NCBI GenBank assembly: GCA_016169945.1
Contig: JADLSH010000236.1
Location: 3,272,001-3,336,000 of the forward strand
DNA: 64,000 bases
Reading direction: 5' to 3'
Source of the DNA: Trachythela sp. YZ-2020
Lineage: Eukaryota; Cnidaria; Anthozoa; Malacalcyonacea; Clavulariidae
Below are positions 20,671 to 32,046 of this stretch, in pieces (position 1 is the first letter of the stretch; every line of letters begins with the position of its first letter). A program made the position numbers and the translations under genes. The notes below the pieces were generated by a model. That model made no database searches and was not told where the DNA came from. It worked only from the letters and a program-made list of their open reading frames with translations.

Positions 20671-23600
20671 TGTATGTTTTATGAGAATGTATAAATATTA
20701 TATCAAAACTGATGCTATAAACAGTTCAGACTTGTGTGTTCAATATACATATATTGCCCACTGAAGCAGCTTTTATATTTTTTCCTTTGTTTTCTTTTAA
20801 TATAGTCTTGTAAGCTTTGTTGTTTCCAATATATATAGGCAAGGAAGTTGTCCTTGACCTTAAGTGCATACCCAAATTATTATGATGTGCTTCATGGCAT
20901 TTTTGTCAACGGCTGCAGTATTGGTATAGTGCAACCCTTTTGAAAAGCTGTGCTGTATACCTATGTTCAATAAGCTTGGACCACCCTTGAGGTATAATAA
21001 TTTCTGCTAAGCTGTTGATGTTCCCCTACCAAAAGGGAGTTGCCCCAAGTAGTAATGTACCACCAAAGTGCCCTCACCATAAGGGCAGGTGGCTGCTTTT
21101 ACTTTTTTTAAATATTAGCAACAAAATGTAGTCATGTATTAGCCCCCCCCCCCCCCCCCGATTATAAGCTCCCCCGTGTATAAGTCCATGAAAAAATGCT
21201 TACGAACGAATATAAGCCCAGGGCTTATAGTCGGAGGTTTACGGTACGAGGTTTACGAAATATTAATAGTATGTGAATGTCAAATTACAGAAAATATCTA
21301 CCTGTCAACTCCGGGTTCAAATATCTTCCCACATTTCTCGTGGTTTTAATATTTGTTTGTTCCCTTTCATGCATGGGCGAGAATACCGTATACAACTTGT
21401 ACATCTTTAAATAAATGGTTAAAGGTAAAAATATATATCGAAAATAATATAAAAACAACGATACTTTACTGCAAAAAGCTAAAAATTGTACAAAACCAGG
21501 GGGTTGTGAAATTTGTAGCGGGCTCAAAATTGAGCCTGTTCAGTTGTAATTGCCATGAGCAATTCTGGCGTCAGCCAAAGGGCAAAATCCGCTATGCTTT
21601 TGGCTTCACTTTTTTCTGCCGAGCATTTCCTCCAGGTATTATATAGCTCAGTGATAGAGATATGAAACTCAAGCGAAATTGTGGTTATAATTCCATGACA
21701 CGCAATCACGAATATTTCTCTTTGATCTTGACACCCCAATCCCGACCCAATCCCTAACCCTATTTCGTGCGTGTCATGGAATTGTAACCGAAATTGTGTC
21801 ACGCGCTTTACTGCGCATGCGCGACCTTCTGGCAAGTGTCATGAACAATTTTAATCCGTAACTAGATCGATAGGAAAAATCGAATTTTTCACAAATAAAT
21901 GGCGATTAATAAAAAAAACAGTTTTATTACACAAAATTACTTAAAATTGTACGAAATAGGGATAGACTGGAAGTTCTGTGCAAGAAATGGGTTTATGAAT
22001 CCCCTTGATAGTGGCGAAAATTAAAAGAAAACATCCCCGAAGGCGAAGGAGTGCGAAAAGTGCGAAGTATTGAAAAGCTTCGCTAAAGTTCTGGTTAGTG
22101 CATTTTGTGAGCTGAAAACTTGGTTTTACTTGCTAAAGCAGCGATATTTCTTACACATACAAGAATATACAAGAATATTCCAACAACCTTGACGAGAGAC
22201 ACGTTTGAATATTTTCTTTAAAACAGGCACAGCTCACAAGTAAAACAACTTATCTAGGAAAATATACTGTATAGCCTTGATGGGACATTTTAATTATGAA
22301 CAGTAAAAATATGGTGAATACAAGTCAAAAGTATAAACTCATCACAGTGATGACAATAAATAAAAGCTGTACGGAAGCTCAACTGTACTTCTTAAATAGA
22401 CAAAAGAGATCACTTACTGTTATTATTGAAAACGTTTGTCTGAAATTGACGATAACAAGCGCGATTTATTTAAAAAAAGCATTTTTCACCTTTCGAACTG
22501 TGTTTTCCCTATGCTTTCCTGTTTAAATTTCACTCGCGTGGAACACTTCGCGTGGCGCGTGGAAATGACGTGCTGACGAAATGCGTGTGACTCGATAGGA
22601 AAAACAGCGATGTTAAAGAGTATATGATTTATATGTTGTTCACAATTTTTACAAATGGGCTATGACTAGAGCATTTTTACGGTGGCTCAGAAGGGCCATC
22701 GTTCTCTCTTCTTTTCTCCGGTCGCGCTCTGAGTTATCACGCGACTTATCAGCCATACTTCCAGTTTCGAGCCGCGCACTTCCAGTTTCGAGCCGCGCAC
22801 TTCCAGTTATGCCGCCACTTATGGCGCGAGTTAAGGCGCCATTTAAGCCGCGGGTTAAGGCGCCACTTATCCCGCCATGTACGCCATGTGTGTAATCCAC
22901 AATGGCATAAAAATCAGTAAAAAGTAAGCAGGGGGTGCTTATTATCCTTAAAAAGGAAATAATATACGAAATTTGATGCGGAAGGAAACTAATAGGGGTT
23001 TTAATTTGTTTCTTAACGTTTCCCACAGCTGATCGTAGACAGATAGACAGCATTTACCATATTTGTAACTGCAGACCAACATCCAAATGTGCGATCGGTA
23101 CGAATTCTTTTTATAGGGCTTTAAGATGTCATATCTGAGCTAGATAGATTTCTTTGAAACTACATTAATTTCTTCTAAGCTGGTATTGGCATAGAATAGG
23201 AAATGACTAGAAGGGCCACTTGAGGCCGAACCTTTGAAGTTTTTGACGCTGCGCATGTCCATTACGCATGTTCATTACCATTATTCTAGCCAGTCAATTG
23301 CATTTTCTGACCAATAAACACGCTGAACTGGCTGGTCCGCCATTATTCTGGTCAGATAACTGCATAAAAATAGGGTGTCACGTTGCACTGCCGAGTGGCC
23401 TTTCTGGTCATTTCTATTCTGTGGTATTGGTAAACAAACCAGTACTTTAACTGTAGCGATTTAACTGTAAAACGAATTGGTTAAAATAACCAATTTAAAT
23501 TGGTTGTCTCAATATTAATAGTTAATGAGGTTCAATGATCATTGATTGATTTTGACATTGGACTGATGGAGTGTTGTTTCTTGAAATTCAGTGGTGTTCA

Positions 23601-24127
23601 ATTTGATATAGTAAATACAAAATGCATTACAATTTATAGTCTAGACTACAGCATACTCTAGTTTTGTTAATTATTAACTTTAGAAATTTCTGTGAAACAT
23701 TTTCTGCAAAAGTTCAGATCCAAAAATATTTCTGGGAACTCTCTGATGTGACTATATTGTAAAGCAAAATTGCGTTGATATTCCGCTTCAAATTTCAAAT
23801 TTGTCAGTGGTAAGTAAATTTTGGTTGATTTCAGCCAAATATTTTATTCTGTTGTTTTTGTGAAAAGTTTTGTCGTGTTTTTTACGCTTATCAAAGCATA
23901 AACATTTGCGTGAAAGGCCACGGTGCCAACACACAAACAAATAATATTAAATTGAAAAGGGGCCATTGTTGCTCACACTGATCTTAGATCAGGTTGTATT
24001 TGCGTGAAAGACCATGTATCAAAGTTGAATACTCTGGGTGTTGTGGATCAACGAACCCCTCCGGTTGGGACATGTAGATGTCATGTTCTATGTAGCCGTT
24101 CAAAAACGCTGTTTTGACATCCATCTG
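20671..24127 (+). repeat. Tandem duplication, unit 2 (about 3.46 kb)
   Basis: A second copy of 17196-20672. Differences are few: a longer poly-C tract near 21143, a changed short segment near 22050, a loss of about 20-30 bp near 22300, and scattered substitutions. It runs directly into the intact remainder of the copia relic, so unit 2 is the parental location and unit 1 the derived copy, or both are alleles placed in series. Confidence 0.92.
23190..23421. mobile_element. MITE copy in duplication unit 2
   Basis: Same element as 19734-19966, with the same flanking TGGTATTGG pair (23181-23189 and 23422-23430), so it was present before the duplication. Confidence 0.8.
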
Positions 24128-24217
24128 CTGAATTTCTAGGTTGATTTTACGCTTGATTTTCATCACCCACTTCGATCCGATTACATACATCCTTTCGGAG
24201 GTGGTACTAATTCCCAT
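24020..24217 (-). pseudogene. Copia reverse transcriptase, N-terminal remnant with internal deletion
   Basis: [11 protein letters not shown] is followed almost directly by [16 protein letters not shown] and [11 protein letters not shown]. The segment normally between them (about 50 residues with ARLVA and DETFAPV-like blocks) is missing. Copia similarity stops after HPEY. The catalytic YVDD region is absent. Confidence 0.8.
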
Positions 24218-25340
24218 GTTTCGTTACCAATAAGGGAATCATATTCTTCTTCCAACGCTTGTTTCCATTTTTCTGAATCTTTACCGTTTAAAGCTTCATT
24301 TATAGATTGTTGCTGTTCCTTTTCAGCGGTCAAGGACTCAGTGACATTGCACTCATCTGGACTGAATTTCTTCGGCGTTTTTCTTTGTCTCTTTGTGGTG
24401 AGATTTTGTACTTGCTTCATGAAACTTTCTTCGTATGACGCTCCCACTGTTGGTAAATCTCCTCTGTCTTCGTTGTCGGGTAAATGGACTTGGTCTTCAG
24501 CTTCGTGGTGTTGCTCATGATCCACACTTGATTTCTCTGCTGAATCATCATCTCGTATGATTAACTCTTTAGTGACTGTTTTGAAATCGTGGAACTTGCC
24601 TTCGTAGAATACTACATCTTTACTTCGCACGAATTTCTTTGATTCTACATCATATAGCTTATAACCTTTGGTGTCGAGTGGATACCCAATGAATACTGCC
24701 TTTCGCGATTTAGAGTCAAGTTTTCGTCGTAGATTACTAGGTGTATGGACGAAACTGATTGATCCAAATACTTTCAGATTCGATACATCTGGCTGCTTAC
24801 CGAACCAGTATTCGTAAGGTGTTTTCATATTTAAGGATGAAGTAGAACTTCTGTTGTGTAAGTACACCGTGTGTTGACAGCTTCTGCCCAAAAGTTGATT
24901 GGCATGTTTGCATGGAATATTATGGACTTGGCAGATTCTACGAGTGTTCGATTTAGTCTCTCTGAAACACCATTCTGTTCTGGAGTATAAGGATTACTGT
25001 ACTGATGTACAATTCCTTTCTTTGCACAGTATTTCGACAAGTTAGCAGAAACATATTCTCCGCCATTGTCTGTTCGCAACGTTTTTACTTTCAATCCAGT
25101 AAAATTATCCATCATGTTAACATATTCTTGGAACTTCTCATAAACTTCTGATTTATTTTTCAGAAAATACACGGTTACATATCTGGTATAATCATCGGTG
25201 AATGTTAAAATGTACTTACTTCCACCAATTGAGTCAGTGTTCATTGGTCCACATCTCTGTGAATCAGTTCTAGTGGTTGGGTGGATTTCTTTGAACTTTG
25301 TTTTGGAACAAGTACTCGATGCATCTTTGCTCTGGTGCAT
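24181..25340 (-). pseudogene. Copia integrase core and C-terminal domain
   Basis: The rve-type core is complete in content: the first Asp segment near 25255 sits at a frameshift (HRDV then GPMNT), the second Asp is in LRTDNGGEYV and the Glu in EQNGVSERLNRTL. Two overlapping frames (25340-24831 and 24891-24181) are needed. The later part has the GKQPDVSNLKVFG and VFIGYP segments usual after copia integrases, and ends with WELVPPP, the first reverse-transcriptase block. Confidence 0.85.
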
Positions 25341-25343
25341 GCT

Positions 25344-25870
25344 TCACACTCTTGGTTGGTCTCCCCCTTTCGTATATTTCATACCAGTGACTAAGTTTCC
25401 TTGAGCCAATTTATTGGTGTACCCAAAATTCAGGTGTCCATATCTGCAGTGCCATTGTTTCAGTGATGGGGCTTTCGCTGTCGTAATGTTAACATAATCT
25501 GGCTGAGTGTTTAAAACAAACAACTTACTATCGACCAGATGTCCAATGTTGATTGTCTTCCCATTCTTGATTATGTAGCACTTCTCATCATCAAATATAA
25601 CCTCGGCTTGCATTTGAGTCATCTCTGGGACTGAGACTAAATTATTCTTAATATCTGGAACATACAATACTTTATGTAAGTTTAAAGTAACATTGTCTTC
25701 ACCGTCATGACATTCAAGCTTCACATTTCCTTCTCCGTATGCTCTGATGACCCTATTATCTCCAAGGTAGATTTTAGATGGCTCCTCATATTTCTCGTAA
25801 TCAGTCATAATATGCCTCTGAAAAGTCATATGTTTAGTTGCTCCACTATCGATGAACCATTGATCATTTC
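25344..25870 (-). pseudogene. Copia protease and GAG-pre-integrase region
   Basis: Just upstream of the 161-codon frame the sequence reads W-F-I-D-S-G-A-T-K-H-M, where DSGA is the retropepsin active site. The following region has VLYVPDIKNNLVSV and ends in HCRYGHLNFG, the His/Cys element of the GAG-pre-integrase domain. It is cut by a frame break before the integrase. Confidence 0.82.
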
Positions 25871-26004
25871 CCTCTGTATTGGTGGATGTAGAGGTTAAAG
25901 CTATTCCTTCGTTTCTTCGTTGAGCTTGATCGCCTTCTTCAGTAATATTTGATTCATTTGGTCTCTTGTTAAGAGGACAGTTCTTAACAACGTGGCCAAA
26001 TTTC

Positions 26005-26828
26005 TCACATTTTGAAACATTTTATTCCTCTGAACTGATTTGGTTTCCTTTGATTCTGTACACTGTTGTCTCGTGTATTGCTGCCATGCTGTCTGCCACC
26101 ACGAAAGCGATTCCTTCCACGGAACGAATGTTCACCTCTCCTTGAAAATAATGCATCGTTCTGACCAGGACTCAATCCTGTTTGCTTATCTTTTCGCTTC
26201 ATGTACTCTTCGACCAATAAGCTTTTTACATTTTCCCATTTAAGATCTTCTACTTTCTGAGGATTCAAACTTCAGATAAAATTCTCGTACGATTCAGGAA
26301 GGCTTCCTAAAACGACTGTGGCAAATTTCTGATCTGAGATCTCCTCTTTCATGTCTCGCAATTGTTCTGCTAATGTTGTCATATATGTAATATGCTCCAT
26401 TACATCATCGTCCTCTTTCATAATCTACGGTTTAATCTTACTATTTGGGTGATTGAAACGAACTCGAACTGCTTTTGAAGTGTTTCCCAAGCTTCCAAAG
26501 GATTTGTTGTGGTGCTAATGTGCACTTGTAGATTTTTATTAACGCTCAGTGCAATCAATGAATATGCTTTATCAGATTTCAGTTGGTATTCACTTTTTGC
26601 CTGTGCAGTGGCGTCTTCAGCGGGTTGTACCTCAGTTCCATTTATAAAACTGCGTAATCCTCGCTCCATTAATACCAGTTTTATGTTATATTTCCATGTT
26701 TGATAGTTCTTCCCGTTTAAAGGTTCAATCTTGTTATTTCTCGAGTTTCCGCCATATTGAAATTTTCTTCGCAAATAATAGCTTACTTTGCACCTTTCAA
26801 CGGTACATTTACACTTCAGTAAACACAA
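26005..26828 (-). pseudogene. Copia gag with zinc knuckle (frameshifted)
   Basis: The N-terminal part (26828-26418) has NGKNYQTWKYNIKLVLMERG and NPLEAWETLQKQF, typical of copia gag (UBN2/DUF4219 type). The C-terminal part (26268-26005) is basic with RGRNRFRGGRQ. The CCHC knuckle near 26010 is broken by one extra A after CFK, which shifts the frame out of the second Cys. A further frame break lies between 26418 and 26268. Confidence 0.8.
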
Positions 26829-26830
26829 GA

Positions 26831-27009
26831 TTTTTCACGTCATTTAAGACACACGTAACGTACATACTTATAAGCGGCACCTGGGCCCATAACCTGTTTG
26901 AATAACGATGTAATTTAATATGAAAACTTGTACATCTATATACGATACAAAATATAAAACGAATCCCTTCTACAACTACACAAGAAAGAACATGTGTTCG
27001 ATAGTCATG
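26831..27009. other. Copia/LINE junction, unassigned
   Basis: Nothing recognised between the gag start and the LINE fragment. It may contain the copia leader. Confidence 0.35.
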
Positions 27010-27810
27010 TTTTCCCTATTAGATTCAACAAATAGTCGGTACGTTAACATCGATAGAAAAATGTTTAATTTAGTAGTTTTTATAGATCTGAAAAAAGCGT
27101 TTGACACTGTAGATCATCAAATTCTACTTGAGAAGATGAGAATTTGTGGTATTAAGGATAAGGCACATTCGTTGTTGAGATCATATCTTACTGATCGCAC
27201 CCAAAAATGCCAAGTAAATGGTGTCGTCTCGTCTGAACACAAAGTTAAATGTGGTGTTCCTCAAGGCTCCATTTTAGGTCCTTTATTTTTCCTAATATAC
27301 ATAAATGATTTATCTGAATGCCTAAATAGGACAAAGCCAAGACTTTTTGCAGATGGCACAAACCTAACTGCTTCTGGTGGATCAATAAATGATGTTCAAA
27401 ATTCAATGAACTCTGATTTGGAAAACCTCAGAATGTGGCTAAACGCAAACAAACTGAGCCTAAACATTGCTAAAACTGAATTTATGCTCATTGGAACAAG
27501 ATCTCTAGTGCATACTGTTTCAGATTCACATTTAAACATAATGATTGAAAACAAACCAAGTAAACAAGTGCAGGAATATAAGACACTAGGAGTAATAGTT
27601 GATCACACATTGAAGAAAATCACATCAGGCATTTCTGTTATTAGAAAACTAAAAGAATTTGTTGACCGTGATACACGTGTTTCTATATTTAATGCAATTG
27701 TACAACCATACTTTACTTATTGTTGTGAAGTGTGGGACATTTTTGGTGAAACTCAATCACAACGATTACAAAAGCTCCAAAATAGATGCGCTCGAATTAT
27801 TATGGACATG
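27010..27810 (+). pseudogene. LINE reverse transcriptase, part 1 (catalytic site mutated)
   Basis: 5'-truncated. Shows FSLLDSTNSRYVNID, DLKKAFDTVDHQIL, GVPQGSILGPLFFLIYIN and INDLS. The active site reads FADG instead of FADD, removing a metal-binding Asp. The thumb region (VQPYFTYCCEVWD, LQKLQNRCARIIMDM) ends at 27810, where a 3.1-kb foldback element interrupts it. The frame resumes at 30943. Confidence 0.88.
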
Positions 27811-28307
27811 AGTAGATAGAGAGTGGGGGTTTTGCGACAGGTGGAGCGGGTGGAGCGCCTTGCTCCACCTATGACGTCATTCAGTGAGATTTTCCCCGCC
27901 ATATGACGTCATCATAATGTGCGCACAAGGGCGTGTGTGCACAAGGGGGTGTGCGCACTATGTGCGCACAAAGTGAATAAATTAACAAAGATAAGAATTA
28001 TACAATGTACATACAACACACACAGAATTAATTTTTAAAACACAATTATTGATTATAATTTCTTTTACAGCGTTAGTAAGGTCTACTCCTAAGAGCATAT
28101 CGTTTAGGTGTCTTTTGTATCTTTAAAGAGTTCTCATATTTTTTGTCTGTCTTCGGGGGATAATCTTGCAATTGCTAAATCTTAAGGTCTCCAATCTGAA
28201 ATCTACCCAATATTAAATATATTTTTAACAAAGTAAATAAGGTCTGCTCTGGATTTGCTTCTAAGAACGTATTATTCTTAAACTCCATCACTCGCTTGGG
28301 TGTATAT

Positions 28308-29005
28308 ATTAACTACTTACTAACTGAGCGTGAGGTCTGTACGGTAAAATATCAAGCTGAGGTCTTGCTGTATTGACCGAGCGATAGCGAGATCAATACA
28401 GCAAGACCGAGGCTTGATATTTTACCGTACAGTTATTATATGGCATTTCAGACAACAAAAAACAATTCATTTTGCCAAAAATTGGTCACGCGAGGGCAAA
28501 GTACAAAGTCCGAAACTCAAAGCCGGTCATTTTCAAATGTCAAAATAATTTCAATGATACGAATTTGTCTTAGTTTTTTACAAATTTATCTAATCTTAGC
28601 TTAGTAAAACTACTCTACAGTACCATTTATAGAATAAAATATAAAATTAATAGAAAATACAGTGATATTGAGCTATCGGATCAAGGACAAAAACAACTTT
28701 ACATGTTCGAAAAAACAAAAATATTCTTAACTGCTTTAGTTAAAAAACATCGTAAAATTTACCTTAATATTTCGACTTGAGCCAACAAAACTTGATTTTA
28801 TCCCTTGTAATTATCCCTTTTCCGTATTCTCCGTTGTTTCAAATTATTTTTAAGGATTTTTTAATGCTTTTATTGGTTTGAAATGTGTTCAAGTCGTCGC
28901 AGGGCAATAAGAATACCGTATTGCCCGTGGGCAATACGGGAAAATCCTGCCTCGTCAGCGACCAATCAGATTGCGAGATTCACCAAAACAAGCACTTGCC
29001 ATATA
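28308..29005. mobile_element. Nested insert of about 0.7 kb in left arm
   Basis: The right arm is continuous across this point, while the left arm is interrupted between TTGGGTGTATATATTA and ATAAATATATATATTGTCCG. The insert contains a 96-bp perfect-looking hairpin (28337-28432) and a short palindrome CCGTATTGCCCGTGGGCAAT near 28916. No coding sequence. Confidence 0.6.
28337..28432. repeat. 96-bp hairpin
   Basis: CTGTACGGTAAAATATCAAG and the following GGTCTTGCTGTATTGA pair with their complements around CCGAGCGATAGCGAG. Confidence 0.85.
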
Positions 29006-29154
29006 ATAAATATATATATTGTCCGAATCAACCTCGTAGCTTTTTCACCTTTTAACCATAACTTTACATTTCTTTAACCCATACCGAGCAAGCATATCTC
29101 GGATATACTTGTTAACTAATCCAATTTCTATGACTATGACCATGCCTATGACTA

Positions 29155-29400
29155 TGCCTAAGAGTGAATCATTGAATCCTAAGAGTGAATCATTGAATCC
29201 TAATAGTGAATCATTGAATCCTAAGAGTGAATAATTGAATCCTAAGAGTGAATCATTGAATCCTAAGAGTGAATCATTGAATCCTAAGAGTGAATCATTG
29301 AATCCTAAGAGTGAATCATCGAATCCTAAGAGTGAATCATCGAATCCTAAGATTGAATCATTGAATCCTAAAGAGTGAATCATTGAATCCTAAAATTGAA
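29155..29400 (-). repeat. 21-bp minisatellite, left arm block 1
   Basis: The unit GAGTGAATCATTGAATCCTAA is repeated about 11 times. The mirrored, shorter array is at 30585-30695. Frames across it are repeat artefacts. Confidence 0.92.
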
Positions 29401-29619
29401 TAATTGAATATCGAGCGATGTTAGCTTCATATCGAGCGAGCCAACCTCCATATCGAGCGAGCTTAGCTTCGAGCCGAACCCTAAGATGTAAGAATATCTC
29501 CGAGCCGAGCTCTAAGATGTAAGGATAGGTCCGAGTCAAACTCCAAGATGTAAGGATAGGCCCGAGCCAAGCTTAGTATATATCTCCGAGCCTAGTATAT
29601 ATACCTCCGAATCGAGCGA

Positions 29620-29820
29620 GCTTAACTCCAAAGCGAGCTTAGCTCCAAATCGAATGAGCTTAGCTCCAAATCGAGCGAGCTTAGCTCCAAATCGAGCGAT
29701 CTTAGCTCCATATCGAGCGATCTTAGCTCCAAATCGAGCGAGCTTAGCTCCAAATCGAGCGATCTTAGCTCCAAATCGAACGAACTTAGCTCCATATCGA
29801 ACGAGCGTAGCTCCATATCG
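29620..29820 (+). repeat. 21-bp minisatellite, left arm block 2
   Basis: The unit CGAGCGAGCTTAGCTCCAAAT, with variants, occurs about 9 times. The mirrored block is at about 30095-30340. Between blocks 1 and 2 are related units with CGAGCC and CTAAGATGTAAGGATAGG (29465-29580), also mirrored at 30380-30510. Confidence 0.9.
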
Positions 29821-30092
29821 TGGCTATGACTATAGTCAATGACTATGACTATGACTATAGTCATAGACTATAGTCTATGACTATGACTATAGTCTATGAC
29901 TATAGTCTATGACTATAGTCTATGACTATAGTCTATGACTATAGTCTATGACTATAGTCATAGACTATAGTCATAGCCATAGACTATAGTCATAGTCTAT
30001 AGTCATAGTCATAGACTATAGTCATAGACTATAGTCATAGTCATAGTCATAGACTATAGTCATAGTCATAGTCATTGACTATAGTCATAGCC
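29821..30092. repeat. Self-complementary central array
   Basis: Repeats of CTATGACTATAGT-type units switch orientation near the middle; each unit is itself partly palindromic (GACTATAGTC). This forms the tip of the giant hairpin. Confidence 0.9.
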
Positions 30093-30094
30093 AC

Positions 30095-30860
30095 GATATG
30101 GAGCTAAGTTCGCTCGATTTGGAGCTAAGCTCGTTCGATATGGAGCTAAGTTCGTTCGATTTGGAGCTAAGATCGCTCGATTTGGAGCTAAGCTCGCTCG
30201 ACTTGGAGCTAAGATCGCTCGATATGGAGCTAAGCTGCTCGATTTGGAGCTAAGCTCGTTCGATTTGGAGCTAAGCTCGCTTTGGAGCTGAGCTCGCTTT
30301 GGAGCTAAGCTCGCTTTGGAGCTAAGCTCGCTCGATTCGGAGGTATATATACTAGGCTCGGAGATATATACTAAGCTTGGCTCGGGCCTATCCTTACATC
30401 TTAGAGCTCGGCTCGGGCCTATCCTTACATCTTAGAGTTCGGCTCGGGCCTATCCTTACATCTTAGAGCTCGGCTCGGAGATATCCTTACATCTTAGGGT
30501 TCGGCTCGAAGCTAAGCTCGCTCGATATGGAGGTTGGCTCGCTCGATATGAAGCTAACATCGCTCGATATTCAATTATTCAATTTTAGGATTCAATGATT
30601 CACTCTTTAGGATTCAATGATTCAATCTTAGGATTAGATGATTCACTCTTAGGATTCAATGATTCACTCTTAGGATTCAATGATTCACTCTTAGGCATAG
30701 TCATAGGCATGGTCATAGTCATAGTCATAGAAATTGGATTAGTTAACAAGTATATCCGAGATATGCTTGCTCGGTATGGGTTAAAGAAATGTAAAGTTAT
30801 GGTTAAAAGGTGAAAAAGCTACGAGGTTGATTCGGACAATATATATATATATACCCCCAA
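30095..30860 (-). repeat. Right arm of the foldback element
   Basis: Reverse complement of about 29005-29830: block 2 units, then the ATCCTTACATCTTAGAG units (4 copies), then block 1 units, then the unique segment with TCGGTATGGGTTAAAGAAAT. Copy numbers differ between arms, so the arms evolve independently. Confidence 0.88.
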
Positions 30861-30942
30861 GCTAGTGATGGAGTTTAAGAATAATACGTTCTTAGAAGCA
30901 GACCCAGAGCAGTAAAACCCCCACTCTCTATCTACTGACATG

Positions 30943-31281
30943 GGAAATGAAATTAATGCTCAAATTGCATTAAATTCGTTAGGTTGGGAGACACTAAAAG
31001 TACAGAGAACTAAAGCCAAGGCAAAATTAATGTTCAAAATTTTAAATAAGTCTGGGCCAAAAAGCCTAACAGACCTTTTTAGCTACAAGAATGTGAATAC
31101 ACATTACTATCTCCGTGACAATGAAACAACACTCGTTTTGCCACAGCCTCGCACAAATAGCATGAAAAAGAGTTTCATGCTTGATGGGGCAAAAATATGG
31201 AACTCGGTCCATAAAGAAATCAGAGGGATTGGGTCCCAGTCTCTATTTGAAAGAAAAATTGCTGCTCATGTTGCTAAATAA
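30943..31281 (+). pseudogene. LINE reverse transcriptase, part 2 (C-terminus)
   Basis: Continues the thumb and C-terminal region of the LINE broken at 27810: EINAQIALNSLGWETL, MFKILN, HYYLRDNETTLVLPQPRTNS and GAKIWNSVHKEIR. These match the same region of the LINE ORF2 at 4470-4781. Removing the foldback element and one GACATG restores the frame. The stop is at 31279-31281. Confidence 0.88.
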
Positions 31282-32037
31282 TATATTTATATATATAAAT
31301 CCTTTATTGTAAATAGTTAACTATATGTTTTGTTAGTTAACATTTTTGTTTTGATACATACCGTATATAGATCACGCGGATTGTACACATGGCGTGATAA
31401 GTAGCGCCTTAACCCGCAGCTTCATAACTGGAAGTGCGCGGCTCGAAACTGGAAGTATGGCTGATAAGTCGCGTGATAACTCAGAGCGCGGCCGGAAAAA
31501 AGAAGAGAGAGCGATGGCCCTTCTGAGCCACCGTACATTTGAACAAACACGGTTTTATAAACAAGGTTTGGTACGGAGAAAAACGGAAAACATACCTCGA
31601 GGAGTGTGTTTTCAGTCAAATTGACTTTAACAAATCGATTTTCCCAAAGTCTTCAACTTTGGAAGCCTATATCTTCTTAAAATACTCAGTTTCCAAATAC
31701 AAGTTTTAAAGACAGATAAAACATATTAAAGTCCGAAAACAAAAAAAAAACACAGGAAGCCATGTATCTGAATTAACCTTGTCTTGCACGAAAATATTCA
31801 TTACCAGATTACCTAACTTGTTTATATACTTTTATACCATAAGGTTTTATACCATTGCTAACAGATCGCCTTATTTGTGACTTCCCAAACATTGGCAGGT
31901 TGTAAAAACGATTCATCTTTTCCTATACGTGTTAAGTTTCAGCACAGAATACAATGTCAACTATCTATAAACAAGTTTTTAAAGCATCAAAACAACATGT
32001 AGTATATTTGCATGTCGATTGTTTCACACTCACCCCT
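31282..32037. other. LINE 3' flank and dispersed repeat
   Basis: 31390-31545 is an inverted, shortened copy of the GC-rich repeat of 19218-19440. The rest is AT-rich with no gene recognised. Confidence 0.5.
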
Positions 32038-32046
32038 GGCTTTCAA

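Larger units (their letters stand above)
24020..26830 (-). mobile_element. Ty1/copia retrotransposon, 3'-truncated
   Basis: Domain order on the - strand is gag, zinc knuckle, protease, GAG-pre-integrase, integrase, then the start of reverse transcriptase, diagnostic of Ty1/copia. It breaks off shortly after QPEGF in the reverse transcriptase. No RNase H or LTR pair is seen. Several single-base frameshifts are present. The left tip lies within the tandem-duplicated unit. Confidence 0.88.
27811..30936. mobile_element. 3.1-kb foldback element, 6-bp target duplication
   Basis: Starts AGTAGATAGAGAGTGGGGGT and ends with its reverse complement. GACATG flanks both sides (27805-27810 and 30937-30942). 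The interior is one giant imperfect palindrome: 29005-29950 mirrors 29950-30860, with matching minisatellite blocks in reverse order around a (CTATGACTATAGT)n centre. The left arm carries extra sequence at about 27835-28240 and a nested insert at about 28308-29005. No transposase ORF is present. The 6-bp duplication and AG...CT ends would suit Polinton-type or other 6-bp integrators; assignment is open. Confidence 0.85.

Noticed and set aside
29045..29383. 112-codon frame with a repeated heptapeptide
   Set aside because: A product of the 21-bp minisatellite in the foldback arm, not a protein gene.
29155..30695. CRISPR-like array
   Set aside because: The repeats are contiguous without unique spacers and the context is eukaryotic transposon DNA.
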